A stretch of 64,000 nucleotides of DNA. It comes from Flavobacteriaceae bacterium PS02336 (lineage in GTDB: Bacteria; Bacteroidota; Bacteroidia; Flavobacteriales; Flavobacteriaceae). The stretch lies in assembly GCA_029960065.1 (NCBI GenBank), contig JASCOF010000007.1:62001-126000 (forward strand), read 5' to 3'. Below are positions 17,060 through 25,669 of this stretch, piece after piece. The number at the start of each line of letters is the position of its first letter. Positions within the stretch are counted from its first letter, which is position 1. The translations under genes and the position numbers were made by a program. Under the pieces are notes generated by a model. That model was not told where the DNA came from, ran no database searches, and worked only from the letters and a program-made list of their open reading frames with translations.

Positions 17060-18508
17060 ATGAAAAAGACAATCATATTCACTTTCGCAGTGCTCTTTTT
17101 AATAAGTGCCTGCAATCCGTTAGACGAAGATCCAAAAGCATTTATCTCGTCCAGTAATTTTTACAAAACAACCGAAGATGCAGATGCGGCCGTAATTGCC
17201 ATTCACAACGCCATCAACAGTTCTACGCATACTTTGTACAATCGATTGATTCAGATTGCAACCGAAATGGCAACAGACGATTACGAAGCTGGACCAAGAG
17301 CTAGAAATGCGCATGTTAGAGCATTATCCAACTTAACACACGATGCTTCAAACGACCGTATGATCGAATTATGGAGACAAAGTTATGACGGTATCAACAG
17401 AGCCAACGTTGCGATTGATAATATTACGAAGAATCCAAATCTTAATTCACAGAAAGACAAAGATTTAATTAATGAAGCTAAATTTTTAAGAGCACTTTTA
17501 TACTTTAATTTAGTAAGATGGTTTGGAGATGTTCCGTTGGTTTTGCATGAAACAACAGTTTTAACGCCTGAAGCCATCAATGTTTCAAATACGCCTGAAG
17601 CAGATGTTTACACACAGATTGAAAACGACTTAATTGATGCAGAAGCACTTCCGGTAGTACAGCAAAATAAAGGCCGTGTTACAGCGGGAGCTGCAAAAAG
17701 TATTTTGGCTAAAGTGTATTTAACCGAAAAAAAATGGCAGAAAGCAGCAGAAAAAAGTAAAGAAATCATTGACAGCAAGGTTTATGATTTATTCGAAAAT
17801 TATGCTGATGTCTTTAATGTGGCAACCAAAAACGGAAAAGAACATATTTTTTCCGCTCAGTTTAAAGGATTGACCAACTGGAACGGAAACATGCTTGCTT
17901 CTACCGCCGCGCCAACATCAGTTCCAGGAATTGCAGGAGATCAAGCCGATGCTTTACACAAAGAAGGTGGCCTTTTTGAAGCTTTCGCAGAAACAGATAA
18001 AAGAAAGTACATCACTTTCGCAGTAGAATTTGTAAGTCCGACTGATGGAAAAACCTATAAAGTTACACCGCATTTCAATAAATATTTTGATCCTGCAACG
18101 CCGACTTCGCCAGGGCAGTCTTCTAAAAATACGCCAATTATCAGATTTGCTGAAATACTATTAATTTATGCTGAAGCCGTAAACGAACAAAACGGCGGTC
18201 CAACTGTAGAAGCTTATGCCGCAGTTGACCGAGTGCGAACAAGAGCTGGAATTGCATTACTAGCAACAACTTCTCCTGCTTTAAGCCAAGATGCTTTTAG
18301 AGAAGCAGTTTTTGAAGAAAGAAGAAAAGAATTGGTTTACGAATACCAGCGCTGGTTTGATTTAGCAAGAAGAGGTCCAGATTATTTCGTAGCAAAACTA
18401 AAAGCGGCTGGAAAAACAAACGCACAACCCAAACACGTTCACTTCCCAATTCCGCAAAGAGAATTGGATTTGAATCCGAATTTGAAACAAGTTCCGGCTT
18501 GGAGGTAA
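17060..18508 (+). CDS. SusD-like surface lipoprotein 2
   Basis: A 482-aa SusD/RagB-family lipoprotein with lipobox LISAC (Cys about residue 18), SusD helices (EAKFLRALLYFNLVRWFGDVP, AKSILAKVYLTEKKW) and the C-terminal EERRKELVYEYQRWFDLARRG...FPIPQREL signature. Operon partner of SusC-2. A 26-base inverted repeat separates it from the third sulfatase, so that gene may be expressed at a different level. Confidence 0.92.
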   Translation: MKKTIIFTFAVLFLISACNPLDEDPKAFISSSNFYKTTEDADAAVIAIHNAINSSTHTLYNRLIQIATEMATDDYEAGPRARNAHVRALSNLTHDASNDRMIELWRQSYDGINRANVAIDNITKNPNLNSQKDKDLINEAKFLRALLYFNLVRWFGDVPLVLHETTVLTPEAINVSNTPEADVYTQIENDLIDAEALPVVQQNKGRVTAGAAKSILAKVYLTEKKWQKAAEKSKEIIDSKVYDLFENYADVFNVATKNGKEHIFSAQFKGLTNWNGNMLASTAAPTSVPGIAGDQADALHKEGGLFEAFAETDKRKYITFAVEFVSPTDGKTYKVTPHFNKYFDPATPTSPGQSSKNTPIIRFAEILLIYAEAVNEQNGGPTVEAYAAVDRVRTRAGIALLATTSPALSQDAFREAVFEERRKELVYEYQRWFDLARRGPDYFVAKLKAAGKTNAQPKHVHFPIPQRELDLNPNLKQVPAWR

Positions 18509-18512
18509 ATGT

Positions 18513-18660
18513 TTTTTTTAAACACATAGAAACATAGTTTTTTTCCTTTCGAAAAGAATATAAAAGAGAAATATATTCTCCACACATAGCTATGTTTTTT
18601 GATGTGAGTGAAACGCCTTCTTAAGTCTATAAATACTATGTTTCTATGTGTTTAAAAAAA
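18513..18660. repeat. Large inverted repeat between susD-2 and sulfatase 3
   Basis: A 26-base arm at 18513-18538 (containing AAACACATAGAAACATAGT) is perfectly complementary to 18635-18660. The transcript can fold into a long stem with a roughly 96-base AT-rich interior. It may act as a processing or stability element, or be a mobile palindrome; similar ACACATAGAAACATAG repeats were not seen elsewhere in the window. Confidence 0.75.
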
Positions 18661-18705
18661 CTTTTCTAATAAATTAAAAATATACTAACAGTAAATTATA
18701 ATAAG

Positions 18706-20358
18706 ATGAATAAAAGAATAAACATTTTATTTTCTGTCCTATTGACAGGGATAATTGGTTCTTATGAATCCGAAGCCCAAAACGCATCTGATAAGCCCAA
18801 TGTAATTTTGATTATGGTGGACGATATGGGTTATTCGGATTTGGGAAATTATGGGTCTGAAATTAAAACACCTAATCTAGATCGTTTAGCGAAAGAAGGA
18901 ACACGTCTTCGCGAATTTTACAACAACTCGATTTGTGCACCAACAAGAGCTTCTTTATTAACGGGACAATATCAGCACAAAGCGGGTGTTGGTTATTTTG
19001 ATGTCAATCTTGGTTTACCTGCTTATCAAGGGTATTTAAACAAAGAATCTTTGACTTTAGGTGAAGTTTTCCGTTCTGGTGGTTACAGCACTTTAATGTC
19101 TGGAAAATGGCATGTAGGTTCTGAAGATCAAGCGCAATGGCCGAATCAAAGAGGTTTTGATAAGTTTTACGGAATCTTAAAAGGTGCCGCGAATTATTTT
19201 GATACCAAACCGCTTCCTTTCGGGAAAACGGCTTATCCAGTAAAAATGATTCGTAATAATGAAGAACTGCATCCAAAAGATGATTCGTATTACTTCACAG
19301 ATGAAATTGGAAACAATGCGGTTACTTTCTTAGACGAACAAAATAAAGAAAACAAGCCTTTCTTTTTATATTTAGCGTTTACTGCGCCTCACTGGCCATT
19401 GCAGGCAAAAGCGGTTGATATTGCCAAATACAGAGGCAAATTTGACGAAGGCTGGGATGCTTTAAGAGAAAAAAGAATTAAAAAATTAAGAGAAAACGGA
19501 ATTTTACTTCCTAATCAAACTATAGCTCCTCGTGATCCAGAAGTTCCAGAATGGGATAAGTTAACGTATGATGAAAAACAATTCTGGAAAGCTAAAATGG
19601 AAGTCTACGCTGCAATGGTAGATAACATGGATCAAAATGTTGGAAAGGTTTTAGATAAATTAAAAGCGCTGAAAAAAGACAAAAACACCTTAATTATTTT
19701 TATTGCTGATAACGGCGCTCAAGGCGGATTTAATACTTACAATCCTTTAAAAAGAGGTTTAGTTCGCAATGACGGACCAATTGGAAGTTCAGGATCTTTT
19801 GATTATCAGGAACAAAACTGGGCTTATCTTTCTAATACACCTTTACAGGATTATAAAAACAATATGCACGAAGGCGGTTTCAGTTCTCCTTTTATTGCTT
19901 GGTATCCATCAAAAATTAAAGCAGGAAGAATTGACAAAGGAACGGGACATATCATTGACCTTGCTCCTACTTTCTACGAATTGGCTGGAATCGAATATCC
20001 TAAAAACCTAAACGGTGTAAATTCTAATCCGCTTGCGGGTAAAAGTTTGCTTCCTGTATTATTTGACAATGCTGCAGAAGTAAACCGTGGCGCACCATTA
20101 TTCTGGGAAAGAGCAGGAAACAGAGCGGTTAGAGAAGGAAAATGGAAATTGGTTTCTATTTATCCGTCTTACCAATGGGAACTTTACGATCTGGAAGCTG
20201 ATCGCGGCGAAACTACGAACGTTGCCGCTCAAAACCCTGGAATTGTAAATGACCTTTCTGCAAAATATTTTGACTGGGCAGATAAAACGGGAGTGGTTGA
20301 ATACAGCAAATTCAAACAGAGAAGTGAATTGATTCCTGGAGCTGCAGCTAAAAAATAA
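18706..20358 (+). CDS. Secreted arylsulfatase 3
   Basis: A 550-aa type I sulfatase with a signal peptide (about 1-24, ending SEAQN). Metal ligands MVDDMGYSD, formylglycine signature CAPTR with Cys77, intact SGKWHVG and the IADNGAQGG segment. The PAS/AtsA-like insert (GKFDEGWDALREKRIKKL) indicates an arylsulfatase acting on small sulfate esters. It follows susCD-2 on the same strand after an inverted repeat and ends before a strong terminator. Confidence 0.9.
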   Translation: MNKRINILFSVLLTGIIGSYESEAQNASDKPNVILIMVDDMGYSDLGNYGSEIKTPNLDRLAKEGTRLREFYNNSICAPTRASLLTGQYQHKAGVGYFDVNLGLPAYQGYLNKESLTLGEVFRSGGYSTLMSGKWHVGSEDQAQWPNQRGFDKFYGILKGAANYFDTKPLPFGKTAYPVKMIRNNEELHPKDDSYYFTDEIGNNAVTFLDEQNKENKPFFLYLAFTAPHWPLQAKAVDIAKYRGKFDEGWDALREKRIKKLRENGILLPNQTIAPRDPEVPEWDKLTYDEKQFWKAKMEVYAAMVDNMDQNVGKVLDKLKALKKDKNTLIIFIADNGAQGGFNTYNPLKRGLVRNDGPIGSSGSFDYQEQNWAYLSNTPLQDYKNNMHEGGFSSPFIAWYPSKIKAGRIDKGTGHIIDLAPTFYELAGIEYPKNLNGVNSNPLAGKSLLPVLFDNAAEVNRGAPLFWERAGNRAVREGKWKLVSIYPSYQWELYDLEADRGETTNVAAQNPGIVNDLSAKYFDWADKTGVVEYSKFKQRSELIPGAAAKK

Positions 20359-20405
20359 TTCTCAATTCTAGAACGTTTGATCTTTCTGAATTTTGAAAAC
20401 TACCT

Positions 20406-20452
20406 AAAAGGATCGAAAAAATGAGTTTAAAAACTTATTTTCTGATCCTTTT
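20406..20452 (+). terminator. Terminator after sulfatase 3
   Basis: AAAAGGATC (20406-20414) pairs with GATCCTTTT (20444-20452); the interior also pairs (AGTTT/AAACT). A T-run follows immediately. Confidence 0.8.
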
Positions 20453-20560
20453 TTATTTCTACAAAAAAACAGAAAATACTTAAATTCAGATTATTAAAAC
20501 TTAAAAATTATATTTATCACAGAATATATTCATATCGTTTCAAATAAAATTCAAAAAAGA

Positions 20561-20609
20561 TTTGGATTTGATTACAATAAATTTAACTTTGTCTATAGAA
20601 TTAGTAGAG
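20561..20609 (+). promoter_or_regulatory. Promoter P3 with overlapping 17-bp operator, cysE-cysK-encapsulin operon
   Basis: TTTG at 20561-20564, 19 bases, TAACTTTG at 20584-20591, then CTATAGAATTAGTAGAG at 20593-20609, one base different from the operators of P1 and P2. This ties the cysteine and encapsulin operon to the same regulator as the organosulfate uptake operons. Confidence 0.85.
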
Positions 20610-20633
20610 TTTAAACAATTAAAGAACTACATT

Positions 20634-20720
20634 TTGAAAACAGCAGAAAAAATCTCGTTTTACATTTCTCCTAAAAAATTGACATATAACACTTTTTGTT
20701 ATATGTGCAGCTGTTGTTAA
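20634..20720 (+). CDS. Cysteine-tailed 28-aa leader peptide 3 (encapsulin operon)
   Basis: A TTG-started ORF of 28 codons begins MKTAEKISFYISPKK and ends FCYMCSCC-stop. It is 24 bases after the operator and 217 bases before cysE. The conserved residues match leaders 1 and 2. A hairpin TCGATT/AATCGA (20741-20757) follows closely, and another precedes cysE. No copy of the CGGCAA hairpin or of the second micro-ORF is present here, so the Cys-tailed peptide is the common denominator of the three operons. Confidence 0.72.
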   Translation: MKTAEKISFYISPKKLTYNTFCYMCSCC

Positions 20721-20858
20721 TTCTTCCATAATCTCGTTAATCGATTTTTAAAATCGAATTAAAAAACGAAACCCTATTATAGCCCAAACACTTTCCTACT
20801 GAATCATTCAATTATTTTGACGCATTTAATGCATTAAAAGGATTTAATATTTCATCAA

Positions 20859-20898
20859 AACTCAATTATACGATTGTTGATGCATTTTAAATTGAGTT
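20859..20898 (+). promoter_or_regulatory. Perfect 9-bp hairpin upstream of cysE
   Basis: AACTCAATT (20859-20867) pairs with AATTGAGTT (20890-20898), ending 39 bases before the ATG chosen for cysE. There is no T-tract. It may be the downstream half of an attenuation or translational control device in the encapsulin operon leader. Confidence 0.45.
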
Positions 20899-20937
20899 GT
20901 GGTGCAAAGCTTAATTACAAACCAAAAACAAACCGTT

Positions 20938-21762
20938 ATGAATTCATTTTATCAAGAAATAGCCAAAAAGCATCAGAGCTTATCCATCTTACCTCAAAAA
21001 AAAGACATTCATCAATTTATAGAAGATTTGTTCTCTGTTTTATTTTCAAACACATCAAAATCTTTTGGGCATTTGCCTATTATTGAACATAAGTTTGAAG
21101 TACTGGAAAAAGAATTTAATGAAATTGTCCGAAATTATACTTCGGACAAAAATGACAGTTTTAAGCAATCTATAAACTTCTTTGAAGCTCTTCCAGAATT
21201 GTACCGAAAAACGTTGAATGATGCCGAAACGATTTATGCTAAAGATCCCGCAGCAAAGTCGATAGAAGAAGTACTCTACGCCTATCCCGGATTTTTTGCC
21301 ATTGCGGTTTATCGTTTTTCAAATCAGTTATGGAAACAGGAATTGCGACTTTTGGCTAGAACATTTTCAGAATATGCACATATCAAAACTAGTATAGAAA
21401 TTCATCCCGGAGCACAAATCGGCGACGAATTTGCAATCGATCACGGAACTGGAATTGTAATTGGAGAAACGACTATAATTGGCAATAACGTACAAATTTA
21501 TCAAGGCGTTACGCTTGGCGCTTTGAGTGTTAAAAAAGAAGAGGCTTTCATTAAAAGACATCCAACGATTGAAGACAATGTTGTTATTTATGCCAATAGT
21601 ACCATTCTGGGCGGTCAGACTACGGTTGGAAAAGATTCTATTATTGGCGGCAATGTTTGGCTTACCTATTCGGTTCCTTCAAATTCTGTTGTTTATCATA
21701 AAAATGAAATGAAGATTAAGGATAATAATCCATTTCCTGAACCTATTTTTTATTCTATTTAA
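20938..21762 (+). CDS. cysE: Serine O-acetyltransferase (CysE/EpsC type)
   Basis: A 274-aa cytoplasmic enzyme making O-acetylserine from serine and acetyl-CoA. An N-terminal helical domain (about 1-145) is followed by a left-handed beta-helix of hexapeptide repeats (IEIHPGAQIGDEFAIDHGTGIVIGE, VTLGA, STILGGQTTVGKDSIIGGNVW). The catalytic DHG (AIDHGTG) is present. I chose the ATG at 20938, preceded by an A-rich stretch, over an upstream GTG at 20899 that sits at the base of a leader hairpin. First gene of the operon; cysteine synthase begins 13 bases later. Confidence 0.9.
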   Translation: MNSFYQEIAKKHQSLSILPQKKDIHQFIEDLFSVLFSNTSKSFGHLPIIEHKFEVLEKEFNEIVRNYTSDKNDSFKQSINFFEALPELYRKTLNDAETIYAKDPAAKSIEEVLYAYPGFFAIAVYRFSNQLWKQELRLLARTFSEYAHIKTSIEIHPGAQIGDEFAIDHGTGIVIGETTIIGNNVQIYQGVTLGALSVKKEEAFIKRHPTIEDNVVIYANSTILGGQTTVGKDSIIGGNVWLTYSVPSNSVVYHKNEMKIKDNNPFPEPIFYSI

Positions 21763-21775
21763 TATTCAGGTTGTC

Positions 21776-22687
21776 ATGAAGTATCAAAACATTTTAGAAA
21801 CAATTGGAAATACCCCTCACGTTAGATTAAACAAGCTTTTTAAATCACACGAAGTTTGGATTAAACTGGAAAAATCAAATCCAGGTTCGAGTATTAAAGA
21901 CCGAATTGCTTTGGCGATGATTGAAGATGCAGAACAAAAAGGATTAATAAATAAAGAAACCATTATTATTGAACCAACATCTGGTAATACTGGAATCGGA
22001 CTTTCGTTGGTTGCAGCTGTAAAAGGCTATAAAGTAATTGTGGTTATACCCGAATCGATGAGTATTGAACGCAGAAAAATTCTAAATGCTTATGGAGCAG
22101 AATTCGTTTTAACGCCAAGAGAAAAAGGAACTTCTGGTGCGGTTGAAAAAGCTATAGAATTGGCTTCAATCACCAAAAATTCTTTTATTCCATCGCAATT
22201 TACGAATCAAGCTAATGTTGCCATTCACGAAAAAACCACAGCTTTAGAAATTTTAGCCGATTTTCCAGACGGAATCGATTATCTGATTTCAGGCGTTGGA
22301 ACAGGCGGACATATTACCGGCGTTTCGAAAGTATTAAAACAGCATTTTCCTAAGCTGAAGACTTTCGCTGTTGAACCGGCTTTATCTCCAGTTTTAAGCG
22401 GCGGACAACCTTCTCCACATCCATTTCAGGGAATTGGTGCAGGATTTATTCCAGAAGTTTTTAATCGAGAATATATAGATGAGATTATAACGGTTGAAAA
22501 AAATGAATCCTTTCATTACGCGAAAAGAATAACCCAGGAAGAAGGTATATTTTCTGGTATTTCAACTGGAGCCGCTTTAGCCGCAATTTCAAAAACATTA
22601 AAAAACATACCTGAAAATGCCGTAATTCTAACTTTTAATTACGACACAGGTGAAAGATATTTATCTGTAGATGAGTTATTTGATTAA
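21776..22687 (+). CDS. cysK: Cysteine synthase (O-acetylserine sulfhydrylase)
   Basis: A 303-aa PLP enzyme converting O-acetylserine and sulfide to cysteine. The PLP lysine is in NPGSSIKDRIALAMIEDAE; TSGNTGIGL binds substrate carboxylate; GVGTGGHITGV binds the PLP phosphate; FSGISTGAALA is typical. The length fits CysK/CysM; KDRIALAMIEDAE favours CysK. With cysE it supplies the cysteine used by the desulfurase encoded two genes downstream. Confidence 0.9.
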   Translation: MKYQNILETIGNTPHVRLNKLFKSHEVWIKLEKSNPGSSIKDRIALAMIEDAEQKGLINKETIIIEPTSGNTGIGLSLVAAVKGYKVIVVIPESMSIERRKILNAYGAEFVLTPREKGTSGAVEKAIELASITKNSFIPSQFTNQANVAIHEKTTALEILADFPDGIDYLISGVGTGGHITGVSKVLKQHFPKLKTFAVEPALSPVLSGGQPSPHPFQGIGAGFIPEVFNREYIDEIITVEKNESFHYAKRITQEEGIFSGISTGAALAAISKTLKNIPENAVILTFNYDTGERYLSVDELFD

Positions 22688-22751
22688 AATTTTATAAATA
22701 ACTTTAAGCAATCCAAAAAATAAATTATAAATCAATTTAAAAAACCAAAAA

Positions 22752-23672
22752 ATGGCAGAACCACAAAAACAACAGACCGCATTAGGCGATGTTGCAGCAA
22801 GACAACTCGCAATAGCAACACGTACAGTCCCTCAAATTGGAACCGTTACACCGAGATGGCTAACACATCTTTTACATTGGACACCAGTAGAATCGGGTGT
22901 ATTTCGTTTGAATAAAGTTAAAAACGCTAATCACATCGAAGTAGATTGTTCGGCACGCGACGAAAGAGTTTTACCAAATACTTTTGTCGATTACATCGAA
23001 AATCCTAGAGAATACAATCTGGCAGCCGTTCAAACGATTGTCGATGTGCATACTCGTGTTTCTGATTTATACAGCAAACCATATAACCAAATTTCCGAAC
23101 AGCTTCGTTTGGCAATCGAAACAATTAAAGAACGTCAGGAAAGCGAATTAATCAACAATAAAGATTACGGTTTATTAAGTAATGTAGCGCCGTCACAAGT
23201 TATCAAAACAAGAACTGGCGCGCCAACTCCAGATGATTTGGACGAATTGCTGACTAAAGTTTGGAAAGAACCAGGTTTCTTTTTATTACACCCTTTAGCA
23301 ATCGCTGCTTTTGGCCGAGAATGTACTCGCCGTGGTGTTCCGCCTCCAACAATTTCTTTATTTGGATCTCAGTTTTTAACTTGGAGAGGAATTCCGCTTA
23401 TTCCTTCAGATAAACTGCCAATTGTAAAAGGAAAATCAAAAATTATTCTTTTAAGAACTGGAGAAAGCCGTCAAGGTGTTATCGGATTAATTCAGCCAGG
23501 ATTACAAGGCGAACAATCTCCAGGATTATCTGTTCGTTTTATGGGAATTAATGAAAAAGCGATTGCTTCGTATTTGGTTTCTCTTTATTGCTCTTTGGCT
23601 ATTTTGGTAGATGATGCTATTGCTGTTTTAGAAGATGTAGAAATAGGAAAGTATCATGAGTACAAATATTAA
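22752..23672 (+). CDS. srpI: Family 2A encapsulin shell protein (SrpI-like)
   Basis: A 306-aa HK97-fold shell protein of encapsulin family 2A. The sequence matches my memory of SrpI of Synechococcus along its whole length: DVAARQLA near the N-terminus, TPRWLTHLLHWTPVESG, ERVLPNTFVDYIENPREY, DVHTRVSDLYS, KERQESELINN, GAPTPDDLDELLTKVWKEP, ECTRRGVPPPTISLFGSQFL and LSVRFMGINEKAIASYLVSL. Such shells package a cysteine desulfurase and have been linked to sulfur starvation and elemental sulfur storage. The gene overlaps the desulfurase gene by 17 bases, implying coupled translation of shell and cargo. High confidence. Confidence 0.95.
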   Translation: MAEPQKQQTALGDVAARQLAIATRTVPQIGTVTPRWLTHLLHWTPVESGVFRLNKVKNANHIEVDCSARDERVLPNTFVDYIENPREYNLAAVQTIVDVHTRVSDLYSKPYNQISEQLRLAIETIKERQESELINNKDYGLLSNVAPSQVIKTRTGAPTPDDLDELLTKVWKEPGFFLLHPLAIAAFGRECTRRGVPPPTISLFGSQFLTWRGIPLIPSDKLPIVKGKSKIILLRTGESRQGVIGLIQPGLQGEQSPGLSVRFMGINEKAIASYLVSLYCSLAILVDDAIAVLEDVEIGKYHEYKY

Positions 23673-25587
23673 TAATAACGGTTTACCCAACATCGACGAT
23701 TTGCAAAATTTAGCAAACGAGTTGTTCAAAGCGCTGCCTAACGAGTTTCCGAAAGAAATTTCGTTAAGTCCAGACAAAGCTGAACATCCTCGTGCGACAA
23801 AGATTGCAGAAACGATATTGCAGACAGGACACGTTGATCAATTAGAGCAGCTTCCCTTGGCAATTCCGTCGAATGTACAGCCGGCACAGCATTCCTTCAG
23901 CGGATTTGGCGTTTCTCCTTCTGTATTAAATTACGGAAATACGGGAGCTTCTGCCTTGTACCCGAATGCTGGAGCAGGATTTGATCCGCAGAGCAAAAAT
24001 TCATCTTCTGGAGTTCAGGAAAACCATGATTTAAATATCCATGATCCGCATACTGGATTTCAAGATATTAATTTAAATAATGGAAGTCCGCAGCTCAATG
24101 AAGAATCGATTTTTTCATCGTTGTTGTTGAATAATCAATATCTGCCATTTCAAACACAAAATTCTTCTTTTGAAATTGAATTACAGGCGGCTTTGGCTTC
24201 TGTTGATACACAGTTTAAAAAACGTGATGATAATCCGTTTAACGGAAATGATTCAGGAGCTTCGTATTATTTTTTAGAACAAAATCCTTTTGCTTTTGAC
24301 AAAAGAAATACGGATATTATTGTTGGAAATTCTTTTGATGCCAAAGAAATCAATCTTTATAAAGGACATCATTTCAATGCAGAACTGGTAAAAAAAGATT
24401 TCCCAATTCTGAGAGAAACCGTAAATGGAAAACCTCTTGTTTGGTTTGATAATGCTGCAACGACACAGAAACCGCAATCGGTTATTGATAGAATTGCTTA
24501 TTTCTACGAACATGAAAATTCGAATATCCACCGCGCGGCACACGAATTAGCGGCTCGCGCATCTGATGCGTATGAAGCCGCTCGTGAAAAAGTAAAAACA
24601 TTTTTGAATGCTAGTTCTGTAAACGAAATTGTTTTTGTGAGAGGTGCAACAGAAGGAATAAATTTAGTTGCTTCAACTTGGGGCGATCAGAATTTAAATT
24701 CGGGCGACGAAATTATTGTCAGTAATTTGGAACATCACGCGAATATTGTTCCGTGGAAACGTCTAGCTGATAAAAAAGGTTTAAAATTAAGAGTCATTCC
24801 TGTTGATGATGACGGACAGATTTTACTAGATGAATATGCAAAACTGCTTAACTCGAAAACACGATTGGTTGCTTTTACACAAGTTTCGAATGCATTAGGA
24901 ACCGTAACACCCGCCAAAAAAATAGTTGAAATGGCTCACGCAGCCGGTGCAAAAGTTTTGATTGATGGCGCACAATCAGTTTCGCACATGAAAGTGGATG
25001 TTCAAAATCTAAATCCCGATTGGCTGGTTTTCTCTGGACATAAATTATTTGGCCCAACGGGAATTGGCGCTTTGTACGGAAAAGAAGATTTATTGAATGA
25101 AATGCAACCGTATCAATCTGGCGGCAATATGATTCAGGATGTGACTTTTGAGGAAATAAAATACCACAAAGCACCCAATCGTTTTGAAGCTGGAACAGGA
25201 AATATCGCCGATGCAATTGGTCTTGGCGCTGCAATTGATTATGTTACCAAATTAGGAATCGAAGCGATCGGTCAGTACGAGCATTATTTATTAGAATATG
25301 CTACCAGACTTTTAAAAGAAATTCCAGGCGTACGATTAATTGGAACTGCCAAAGATAAAGCGAGTGTATTGTCTTTTAACCTTCAAGGTTATTCTAACGA
25401 TCAGGTTGGACAAGCTTTAAACAAAGAAGGCGTTGCAGTAAGAACCGGTCATCATTGTGCGCAGCCTATTTTACGCAGAATGGGAGTTGAAACTACAGTT
25501 CGTCCTTCATTGGCATTTTACAATACAACTCAGGATGTCGATACTTTTATTAAAACCTTATGGGAATTGAAAAAAGTTAAATTCTAA
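23656..25587 (+). CDS. Encapsulin cargo cysteine desulfurase with long N-terminal targeting region
   Basis: A 643-aa protein. Residues about 235-643 are a SufS-like group II PLP desulfurase: PLP lysine K463 in SGHKLFGPTGIG, catalytic Cys601 in RTGHHCAQP, and LEHHANIVPW. Residues 1-235 are a low-complexity extension absent from housekeeping SufS, with DLQNLANELFKALPNEFP, then Ser/Gly/Asn/Pro-rich segments (FSGFGVSPSVLNYG). This is the layout of family 2A encapsulin cargo, where the extension directs loading into the shell. It releases sulfur from cysteine, producing alanine and persulfide. No SufE or scaffold gene is adjacent, against a role in Fe-S assembly. Confidence 0.94.
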   Translation: MSTNINNNGLPNIDDLQNLANELFKALPNEFPKEISLSPDKAEHPRATKIAETILQTGHVDQLEQLPLAIPSNVQPAQHSFSGFGVSPSVLNYGNTGASALYPNAGAGFDPQSKNSSSGVQENHDLNIHDPHTGFQDINLNNGSPQLNEESIFSSLLLNNQYLPFQTQNSSFEIELQAALASVDTQFKKRDDNPFNGNDSGASYYFLEQNPFAFDKRNTDIIVGNSFDAKEINLYKGHHFNAELVKKDFPILRETVNGKPLVWFDNAATTQKPQSVIDRIAYFYEHENSNIHRAAHELAARASDAYEAAREKVKTFLNASSVNEIVFVRGATEGINLVASTWGDQNLNSGDEIIVSNLEHHANIVPWKRLADKKGLKLRVIPVDDDGQILLDEYAKLLNSKTRLVAFTQVSNALGTVTPAKKIVEMAHAAGAKVLIDGAQSVSHMKVDVQNLNPDWLVFSGHKLFGPTGIGALYGKEDLLNEMQPYQSGGNMIQDVTFEEIKYHKAPNRFEAGTGNIADAIGLGAAIDYVTKLGIEAIGQYEHYLLEYATRLLKEIPGVRLIGTAKDKASVLSFNLQGYSNDQVGQALNKEGVAVRTGHHCAQPILRRMGVETTVRPSLAFYNTTQDVDTFIKTLWELKKVKF

Positions 25588-25594
25588 AATAAAA

Positions 25595-25625
25595 ATGAGT
25601 CAATGCTTTAAAAACATTGACTCAT
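25595..25625 (+). terminator. Hairpin after the encapsulin operon
   Basis: ATGAGTCAATG pairs over 11 bp with CATTGACTCAT, eight bases after the desulfurase stop. No T-tract directly follows. Confidence 0.6.
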
Positions 25626-25669
25626 AAGAAATAGTTACTTTTTTTGATATTTTAAGTAATTATAACCAG

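Noticed and set aside
20899..20937. Upstream GTG start for cysE
   Set aside because: It lies at the foot of a leader hairpin, and the ATG at 20938 has the usual A-rich upstream context.
22752..23672. Prophage capsid gene
   Set aside because: The HK97-like fold could suggest phage, but there are no other phage genes and the sequence follows SrpI closely.
24274..25234. Open frames on the minus strand inside the desulfurase gene
   Set aside because: Shadows of the strongly supported plus-strand gene; no family resemblance.
23656..25587. Housekeeping SufS for Fe-S assembly
   Set aside because: The long N-terminal extension, overlap with an encapsulin gene and absence of other suf genes point to encapsulin cargo.
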